From JAJYIW01 sp036787065 (GTDB lineage: Bacteria; Chloroflexota; Anaerolineae; Anaerolineales; Anaerolineaceae): 9,329 bases of DNA. The notes beneath the pieces are model-generated. The model was not told the DNA's origin. It ran no database searches and saw nothing but the letters and a program-made list of their open reading frames with translations. Of the stretch, positions 1-6,000 are shown in pieces (position 1 is the first letter of the stretch; the number at the start of each line of letters is the position of its first letter). Position numbers and translations under genes: made by a program. The stretch is from NCBI GenBank assembly GCA_036787065.1, contig DAIQPZ010000104.1:1-9329 (forward strand), written 5' to 3'.

Positions 1-146
1 GTTGTTGACACTGCTCCAGCAGTTGGAGCCTCAGTGGATGAAGCCGGTGCAGTCGTTGGGACCGCGCAGGCAGCAAAAATAATCCCGCCGATACCGGTGG
101 CAGAAGCAATCAAAAATTTTCGTCGACTTATCTCTTTTGAAGCCAT
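1..146 (-). CDS. Tat-exported lipoprotein, N-terminal part; probable ABC sugar-transporter substrate-binding protein (runs off the window)
   Basis: Only the first 48 codons are present; the gene continues beyond the left edge. The start ATG at 146-144 has a strong GGAGG ribosome binding site 7 bases upstream (154-158). The N-terminus carries a twin-arginine motif, S-R-R-K-F-L (residues 7-12), then a hydrophobic stretch (13-26, rich in Ile, Gly, Ala) ending in F-A-A-C with Cys27. That pattern is a Tat signal combined with a lipobox, so the mature protein should be lipid-anchored on the outer face of the membrane. A Thr/Pro/Ser/Ala-rich tether follows Cys27, as is usual for solute-binding lipoproteins. 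The substrate-binding role is inferred from this N-terminus and from the position downstream of two sugar-active genes; no ligand-binding domain is visible. Another folded, Tat-exported lipoprotein such as a secreted oxidoreductase or hydrolase remains possible. Confidence 0.7.
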   Translation of the reverse strand, partial: MASKEISRRKFLIASATGIGGIIFAACAVPTTAPASSTEAPTAGAVST

Positions 147-153
147 TTCAAAT

Positions 154-158
154 CCTCC
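154..158 (-). promoter_or_regulatory. Ribosome binding site of the lipoprotein gene
   Basis: On the minus strand this reads GGAGG, separated from the ATG at 146 by seven bases. It fixes the start codon of the lipoprotein gene. Confidence 0.8.
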
Positions 159-420
159 ATTAGTTATTCATAGAGTTGAATATAAAGTTCTGATCACATT
201 TCTATCGTACCCGTCATTTATGCTTGTTTACCTCCTTATGATTAATTTCCCAAACTTACTTCTGGCAAATATACACCTGGTGGTCAGCATTTCGCCGTTT
301 AGAATTGTTTTGTTAAACCATCAACACCCGGGGGTCACATTTGGTGTTTGCGTGGTTCGCAGTCACTCGTCACATGACCGCTGTAGGCATAATCGGGTGG
401 TCATTCAATATTCAAGCCTC

Positions 421-440
421 TTATAATGTTAAGTTTATAA
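421..440. repeat. Interrupted palindrome with TTATAA arms
   Basis: The 20 bases are symmetric except at two position pairs; the arms are TTATAA and the centre is TTAA. It lies 14 bases beyond the stop codon of the downstream GH172 gene. It could be a binding site or simply AT-rich sequence, because TTATAA is self-complementary and easily arises by chance. Confidence 0.35.
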
Positions 441-453
441 ACTCTCTCCTTTA

Positions 454-1542
454 TCAAATAATTTCCAGGCCGTTCCGTTCGGGTAACCGCGCGAAAGGCA
501 CGGTTGGCAATGTCTGGTACCAATAAGCGACCGATGCCATATCGCACTGCAACGGCAAATAGCGACCTTCGCTGCGCCAGCCCAACGCCTGGACAGAAAC
601 CTTGATATCATGCTCGAATCGGATGGGGTCGGGGATATGCCAGCGATACATGCCAAAGCGCTGTTGTGATTGGTACAACCCATCCGGCTGGATCAGTTGG
701 TGCATGCCCAGATAAGGTGTGGTGTAGGTCACATACTTGCCATCGACATCCCAGTCAAAGGATCCCCCAAAGTAATCTTCTGTGCCTGTTCCACAAATCG
801 TTGGGGACTGTGAATCTCCATCCAGGAAGAATTTAAATTCACCTTCGCCCCACCAGTTATTGTTTGTGACGCCCACTGCCAGGTAGGTGCCCACATATTG
901 CCCCGCGCCGCGCACCCCGTCCAGGACGATGTAATCCGATTTGTACGGCAGGGGATTCACCCGCCGGAACTGGGCATGAAAATACGCCGCATCCTCAGGC
1001 ACTTCGGTCAGGGTGTAGTTCACCTGGTAATACAGGCTCAACTTTTCATCAGTGAGGTTTTCCAGGGATATGCGGCAATTTTTCCGGAAAGGCATCTGCC
1101 AGAAGCAGTTTAAGCCCCGATTGGGATTAGCTGAAACAGGAATTGAGTTATTCTGGGCATATCCGCGCCATCCGAGGGTGAAGAAATCTCCCAGCGGGCA
1201 TTCCACGGAAGGTTGTTCCTGATCATCCCAATAAAAACGAAGGATAGCCAATCGACCCTGATCACGCACCACGGCGCCGCCAAACCACATGCTTTGGATA
1301 GACCCGGGGCCAATAATCCTGGCGATGGTGAAAGTCTCACCAGGAGAAATTTCAACACTTGGCGAGATTTTCCAACCCGTACCCAGTTCCCTGGCGCACT
1401 GGGCTCCAGTCCCATCGGCAGCCATGCCGCCTTTGCCCTTTTCACCCGTAAAGTTTTCTGGGCTGATCGAAAAGGTTTTGGCCTGGGATAACCGGTATAA
1501 ATTGCCAATATTGATATTCAAACCGTTAAAATAGTTCATCAT
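454..1542 (-). CDS. DUF2961 / GH172-family protein, second gene of a tandem pair; probable furanosidase
   Basis: This 362-residue protein belongs to the DUF2961 family, now largely placed in glycoside hydrolase family 172. Characterised members include a difructose dianhydride I synthase/hydrolase (an alpha-fructofuranosidase) and exo-D-arabinofuranosidases. The signature segments are present: WWGEGEF at 230-236 (Glu233, Glu235), DGD at 241-243 and GTGTEDYFGG at 251-260 (Glu255). The two catalytic glutamates known in the family fall in these two segments. Other conserved blocks are GEKGKGG (33-39), GPG (78-80), YWDD near 104, PLGDFF (116-121), HAQFRR (189-194) and GWRSEGRYLPLQ (321-332). No signal peptide or membrane segment is visible, so it is probably cytoplasmic. 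It starts 17 bases after the stop of its paralogue and has no good ribosome binding site, which suggests coupling to upstream translation; the start could be either of two adjacent ATGs. The substrate cannot be read from the sequence. Confidence 0.88.
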   Translation of the reverse strand: MMNYFNGLNINIGNLYRLSQAKTFSISPENFTGEKGKGGMAADGTGAQCARELGTGWKISPSVEISPGETFTIARIIGPGSIQSMWFGGAVVRDQGRLAILRFYWDDQEQPSVECPLGDFFTLGWRGYAQNNSIPVSANPNRGLNCFWQMPFRKNCRISLENLTDEKLSLYYQVNYTLTEVPEDAAYFHAQFRRVNPLPYKSDYIVLDGVRGAGQYVGTYLAVGVTNNNWWGEGEFKFFLDGDSQSPTICGTGTEDYFGGSFDWDVDGKYVTYTTPYLGMHQLIQPDGLYQSQQRFGMYRWHIPDPIRFEHDIKVSVQALGWRSEGRYLPLQCDMASVAYWYQTLPTVPFARLPERNGLEII

Positions 1543-1559
1543 GACTGATCGAGTCTGAA

Positions 1560-2660
1560 TTAAATCACTTCCAGCGCATCCCGGTCGCCCAGCCGGGGGA
1601 ACGCCTGATGCGGTTCGGACTGATACCAGTAGGCTACTGAGGACATATCGTCCTGCAGGGGGAGGTAGCGACCTTCGCTTCGCCAGCCGATTGCTTGCAT
1701 GGTGACTCGCAGATCCTTCTTAAAGCGGATGGGATCCATAATATGGAACCGGTAAACCCCATGCCGGTTGCCGGCTTTACCATCGCAATTGCCAAATGGA
1801 TAACCCAGATAAGGACCCGTATAGGTGTTGCCAAAACCCCAGGCCCCACCGAAGTAATCCTCCGTTCCGGTACCACAGATCGACGGAAATTCGCCATCTC
1901 CATCAAGGAAGGCCTTAAATTCGCCTTCGCCCCACCAGCCAATGGAATTCTGCTGCCAGGCCAGGTAGGTACCGACATATTGACCCTTACCTTTTACCCC
2001 ATCAAGGATGGTATAGTCCTGCATATAAGGTAATGGATTCGTGCGCCTGAACTGGGCATGGAAATAGGCATCTTCGGTGTCGATATCCGTCTCTGCAAAA
2101 TTAATGGCATAGAAGAATCCATGTATCTCTTCGGGGGCCCTGTTTTCGATGGTGATCCTGGCATGTTTACGGAAAGGCATCGGGAAATAGCAGTTAAACC
2201 CACCGGTTGGGTTCACATTGATCGGCATCGCCAGGATTGCTGTAGCGGTTTTCCATCCGTTGCAAAAGAAATCTCCAAGCGGTGCTTCAACGCTGGGTGC
2301 GGCTTCATCATCCCAGTAGATCCGCACGATCAAGTCGCGATAGCGTTTGGGGTCCACGGTAAACCAGATATGCTGGATGATCCCCGGACCAGATACATCC
2401 ATGATCGTCGAAGTGGACTGTTTTGGCAGGGTGATACAGGGGCGGACTTTCCAGGTTTTTGCCAGGTCGCGCGCGCAAGGGTTTGGGCCATCCCATTTCT
2501 GGCCAATCTTCTTGACTTCTTCTTGCGAGGCAACACTCAGATCCGCCATCCCACCTTTGCCCTTTTCGCCATAGACATTTTCGGCGGTGATGGAGCGAGT
2601 TACTGCATTGGAAAGTTTCATAATATTCCCAAGGTTCATTTGAGTGCCATTGAAAGTCAT
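1560..2660 (-). CDS. DUF2961 / GH172-family protein, first gene of a tandem pair; probable furanosidase
   Basis: This 366-residue protein is a clear paralogue of the next gene, with roughly half of its residues identical by eye. It carries the same family signature: WWGEGEF at 242-248 (Glu245, Glu247), DGDGEFPSICGTGTEDYFGG spanning 253-272 (Glu267), HAQFRR (201-206) and GWRSEGRYLPLQ (325-336). Compared with its partner it has about 15 extra charged residues after GEKGKGGMA (around 42-58) and a shorter, Gly/Asn-rich loop after the second motif. The start at 2660 is backed by AAAGGAAT about seven bases upstream. No export signal is seen, so it should act in the cytoplasm, probably hydrolysing or rearranging imported furanose-containing oligosaccharides. 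It is the first gene of the operon and lies behind a strong promoter and a LacI-type operator. The GH172 reaction is known for relatives only. The duplicate suggests divided specificity, for example two linkages, or a mixed oligomer, since known family members form oligomers. Confidence 0.9.
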   Translation of the reverse strand: MTFNGTQMNLGNIMKLSNAVTRSITAENVYGEKGKGGMADLSVASQEEVKKIGQKWDGPNPCARDLAKTWKVRPCITLPKQSTSTIMDVSGPGIIQHIWFTVDPKRYRDLIVRIYWDDEAAPSVEAPLGDFFCNGWKTATAILAMPINVNPTGGFNCYFPMPFRKHARITIENRAPEEIHGFFYAINFAETDIDTEDAYFHAQFRRTNPLPYMQDYTILDGVKGKGQYVGTYLAWQQNSIGWWGEGEFKAFLDGDGEFPSICGTGTEDYFGGAWGFGNTYTGPYLGYPFGNCDGKAGNRHGVYRFHIMDPIRFKKDLRVTMQAIGWRSEGRYLPLQDDMSSVAYWYQSEPHQAFPRLGDRDALEVI

Positions 2661-2664
2661 ATTT

Positions 2665-2674
2665 TATTCCTTTT
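2665..2674 (-). promoter_or_regulatory. Ribosome binding site of the first GH172 gene
   Basis: The minus strand reads AAAAGGAATA before the ATG at 2660, with AAGGA about seven bases from the start codon. This supports Met1 over the internal Met8 as the start. Confidence 0.65.
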
Positions 2675-2680
2675 GGGTAA

Positions 2681-2692
2681 GTAAACGATTAC
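2681..2692. promoter_or_regulatory. LacI-family-type operator in the GH172 operon leader
   Basis: The minus strand reads TGTAATCGTTTACT around this site. The 12-base core GTAATCGTTTAC is symmetric at all but one position pair and has the central CG typical of LacI/GalR/CcpA-type operators (TGTAAnCGnTTACA-like). It sits 20 bases ahead of the start codon, overlapping nothing else. Bound repressor would block the elongating polymerase rather than promoter binding. The regulator gene is not in the window. Confidence 0.55.
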
Positions 2693-2739
2693 ATGGGCCG
2701 ATTATATTTTTCGTTGGAAAAAACTGTCTTATTTTTTAC

Positions 2740-2774
2740 TGGTAAATTACCACCAAGGTGTTAAATTAATTTAA
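2740..2774. promoter_or_regulatory. Cluster of overlapping inverted repeats, candidate operator array
   Basis: Three dyads are packed into 35 bases just downstream of the promoter. They are TGGTAA-A-TTACCA (2740-2752), an 18-base imperfect palindrome with TTA-n-CACC and GGTG-n-TAA arms (2747-2764), and a perfect 14-base AT palindrome TTAAATTAATTTAA (2761-2774). Their position between the expected transcription start (about 2787) and the ribosome binding site suits a repressor or an RNA structure. The regulator is unknown. Confidence 0.45.
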
Positions 2775-2793
2775 TGTTTTTTGGAGTAAGAAT

Positions 2794-2822
2794 AATATAC
2801 AGCAATTACTTTTATAAGTCAA
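2794..2822 (-). promoter_or_regulatory. Sigma-70-type promoter of the GH172 operon
   Basis: On the minus strand TTGACT (2817-2822) is followed by exactly 17 bases and then TATATT (2794-2799). Each hexamer matches the housekeeping consensus at five of six positions. Transcription should start near 2787, giving a leader of about 125 bases that contains the inverted repeats and the LacI-type site. This is the best promoter in the window. Confidence 0.75.
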
Positions 2823-2963
2823 GTTAATTCCAGCAGCAATGAAGAATCAAAAAACAGATAGGGGAAAGCTAAGAAAAGACATTGGAGGCAATGGTTTGAG
2901 ATCTACAAGACGCTCAAGGTTGAAAAAACTCCATAATGCCAAGGAACGAAATTCTGGAATTAG
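2823..2963. other. Gene-free, strand-asymmetric spacer upstream of the GH172 promoter
   Basis: I see no gene here. The plus strand is strongly purine-rich (A/G runs), so the minus strand is pyrimidine-rich. A plus-strand reading frame beginning at 2839 encodes only a Lys/Arg-rich low-complexity peptide, runs into the antisense of the A2M gene and lacks a ribosome binding site, so it is not called. The stretch may be plain spacer or the decayed remains of an older gene. Confidence 0.4.
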
Positions 2964-3031
2964 AAAAAAGGCATCCTTACCTCTAGGGACACATACCAGG
3001 GAGGTTGAATCACATAAAAAACGAGCCTTTT
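2964..3031 (-). terminator. Terminator-like hairpins after the A2M gene
   Basis: On the minus strand AAAAGGC (3025-3031, overlapping the A2M stop codon) can pair with GCCTTTT (2966-2972). Between them lies a second hairpin with ACCTC/GAGGT arms (3001-3005 and 2979-2983). The last element, AAGG-ATG-CCTT (2968-2978), runs into six T residues (2964-2969). This would end A2M transcription before the GH172 promoter. The stems are short or the loops long, so efficiency is uncertain. Confidence 0.45.
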
Positions 3032-6000
3032 ATTGTACGATGACCACGTTGCTGCCGCTGCGCCCGAAGACTTCCGGCGAATACATTTCTTCGGCCCTGG
3101 CAGGCGGGACAACGAAACGGCCGGGGGTGGTGGCTCGTGCGATGTAAGTATATTGGTAGACCCCATCCCAAAGCAGAGATGTAAAGGCCTCGGCCCGGTC
3201 ATCGCGCATGTTCTGGTGCTCGTACCAGGTGCCCCACCACCACCATCCATATTTATAGCTTGAACTGTTCGGATCCTGCGGGACACTGCCTGAAACCGCC
3301 AGGGACGGGTTGACGATCTCCAACCCGGCGGGCAGCGGGTCCACCAGGGCCACGTGATAGCGCCGGTTATCCGCCACCAGGGTGATATGAACTCTCACTT
3401 GCGCTCCGGCTTTGATGTGCCATACCCCGTTCGAATCCTGGGTCACGTCACCCGGATCATCTACAGCTTCGTAGGTTCGCTGGACGACAAAACCCATATC
3501 CAACGGTCCCTGGATCAGATCGGTCGGCGCATAGCGTAATCCCAGCCGGTAATACAGGCGCCCCGTGCCATCTTTACTGATGGTCAGGTTCTGCGTTCCC
3601 CCACCCACCTGGTCGACGAGGTATCCCATGGGGATATCCGTTTCATGGCGTTCGGTCGTGCGGCCGCTGTAGGTCGCATCCCCGGCATACCCATCTCCCA
3701 ACCAGAACCGCGCGACGAAATCCGGCGTTTGGGTTTCAAAAGTATTGAAATAGCGGTCTAACGCCAGCAAGATGAACACGTCTTCCTGGGTGTTATCCCA
3801 GTGCCCGCGCACGCGCTGCGCCAGCAGCCCATTTACCACTTTGGGGATCAAGTCACTCTTCGGATTATCCCCGATCAGCGCATCCAGCAAGATAGCATCT
3901 GTGCGGCGGTCAGAACCGAGCAGCAAGTAATTCTGCTCGTCATAGGACGTGGTAAAGTTGGCGGCTCCGGCCGTTTCAACCGCGTGGTTGTTGACGTAGC
4001 GGCGCAAGGCATCCAACTGGGTTTGGTCTTGCAGCACCGGCCACAGCCAGCCCAGGGCGCCCAGGTCCAGTTTATCCATGCCCGCATCGCTCAACAGGCG
4101 CGAAGCCTTCTGCGCATCGCGGTCGCCGTACAGGTTGCGCACGTAGAGGGCATAAGCGCTGAGCGTCTGGCGCGTGCGCTGGCTGTACCAGGCCGGATAA
4201 TGATCCTCGATCTGGCTGAGATAACTCAACACGCGGGTGTTCATATCCTGTGGGACCGTGAACCCCTTGGATTGAGCGCGGTATAAGGCATGCGCCACAT
4301 GGATAGTATTAAAGGGAACCGAGTCTTCTCCTCTGGTCCAGTAAGGAAAACCACCGTCGTCGTTCTGAAACCCTTGCAAACGGGTGATATCGTGCCCAAC
4401 GGACGCTTCCATCTCAGCCGGTGAAGGCAGCCCACCCGCCTGGAATTCAGTCAGCACATCCCGCAACGCTGCTACCGCCATAACCCGTGAAGCCAACTGT
4501 TCAGAACTTTCGTAAGGGTAAGAGACCAGGTACAAAACGGCATCCGTGAGCGCCTGCAAAGCCGTTGAAGAAGTGGTGATCTCCAGTCCGCCGTATTGTG
4601 GGAAGACATCCTTGGGTGAAGTGACCGGCTGGACCACCATGCCGCTGTCAACCACCCCATACGTGGCAAAAGCCTCAGTCGTCGCCGGCGTAAACACCGG
4701 CAGGGTGACCGTGGCCGCATCCGCGAAGCTGCCGGAGACAGCCGCCACCTGGAGGGTGGCAGTACCGGCCATGTCCGCCGACGCCGGGAAACGCACTTCC
4801 ACCCGGTCATTGGCCGGGACGGTCACCTTCAGGCCGGTTACCCCCGTCAGGTGGATATTGCTGCCGCGCACCGCCACGGACACATCCAGGGGTTGGCTGG
4901 TCTGGTTTTGAAGCACCACCGGCAGGTCAAATGTATCCCCAAAGTTGAGGAAGCGCGGCGCCGATGGGCGCACCATCAGCGGCAGCCGGGCGGTGAGGTT
5001 GGCTTCACCAACCCCAAAGCGGTTACCCTGGTCGACCGCCGCTACCATCACCCGGTAGCGGGTCAGGTTATCGGGCAGTTTGATAGCCACCCGCGCCTGT
5101 CCGTTGGCATCCGTGGTGACTACCGCGGCAAACAGCGCCAACGGGTTGAAATCAGAGCGCACCTGGATCGGTTGGGCGGCGCTGTGTAACTGGGCTTCTG
5201 CCGCCGGAGCCGCCGCCACCGAGGTAGCCATCGGTAAGGCTACCTGGGGCATCGCGCCCCCCGCGGCAGCTCTATTGCTGGCGTCGTAATCAGCCATTGA
5301 ACGGCCGCCTGCTGACCCGGCCAGGCTCTGCGGGTTGGCCAAAATAATGCTTGACCGCCCGTAAACGCTCGACACACCGCCCGGGCGCGCCGAATAGAAA
5401 GTGGCCAGTGGATCGGCCATCTGGTAATTAGTAAGAGCCAGGATAGCCTCATCCACCACCACCACCGATAGCTCCGATCCGGCGACAGGCTTGCCATTAG
5501 CATCCTTCACCGTGAGCGACAGGTTGGTCTCTCCACCCGGCGCGAGGTCCGTTTGATCGGGCTTAACCTGGACTGAAAGGTTGCGCTGCTGAAGAGAAAT
5601 TTTCAGGTCAAGTTGACCGGTCGCAAAGGCCGGGCGGGGTGGGGTATCCTTCAAGGTCTCGCCATTGTCACCGCTGCGTGGGGCAGAGCCATTTACGTCC
5701 ACCTGGATCACCAGGTTAGGGATATCCTTCTCCTCAATCGGGATCTTCAGGGTGGTCGAACCGTTGTCAATATGGAAACGCTGGGTTGACACGATCCCGC
5801 TGCGGCTTACCGTCAGCAGGCCATCGGCCAGGGTGAAGGGCGATTGCACCAGGATCTGGGCCACGTCACCCGGTTGGTAGGTTTCCTTATCCGGGATCAG
5901 GGTCACCTTTTCCTGCTGCACCTGGCGCGCCGCCGGCATTTTCCCACCGCTCACCCACCGGGTGAACTGGCTTTGGTTCTTTCGCCCCTTGTCATCGGTC

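Larger units (their letters stand above)
147..453. other. Gene-free leader between the GH172 pair and the lipoprotein gene
   Basis: No convincing gene lies in these 307 bases, which are AT-rich compared with the flanking genes. On the minus strand they hold two more Shine-Dalgarno-like sequences with no usable start codon: AAAGGAG (446-452), directly after the GH172 stop codon, and AAGGAGG (231-237). There is also a 20-bp near-palindrome with TTATAA arms (421-440), a possible hairpin with AACACC/GGTGTT arms (323-328 and 343-348), and a small dyad CACC-T-GGTG (274-282) beside a -10-like TATATT (268-273). Weak minus-strand promoter candidates are TTGATG at 319-324 with TAAACG at 296-301 (17-bp spacer) and TTGCCA at 263-268 with ATTAAT at 241-246 (16-bp spacer). 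The length suggests the lipoprotein gene has extra control of its own, or lets a processed operon transcript express it more strongly. None of these promoters is strong. Confidence 0.5.

Noticed and set aside
194..217. Eight-codon minus-strand frame as a leader peptide gene
   Set aside because: The Shine-Dalgarno match is 13 bases from its ATG, longer than usual, and the peptide has no regulatory codon bias; kept only as part of a finding.
323..348. Rho-independent terminator after the GH172 pair
   Set aside because: The AACACC/GGTGTT stem has a 14-base loop and is not followed by a T run on the minus strand.
34..426. Plus-strand reading frame of 130 codons
   Set aside because: It begins antisense to the lipoprotein signal region and crosses the AT-rich leader; the product is unstructured in composition and its start lacks a ribosome binding site.
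2058..2684. Plus-strand reading frame of 208 codons
   Set aside because: It lies antisense to the first GH172 gene, whose protein has clear family motifs across its length; the frame has no recognisable motif.
2839..3147. Plus-strand Lys/Arg-rich frame of 102 codons
   Set aside because: It owes its length to purine-rich spacer DNA and then runs antisense through the A2M 3' end; there is no ribosome binding site.
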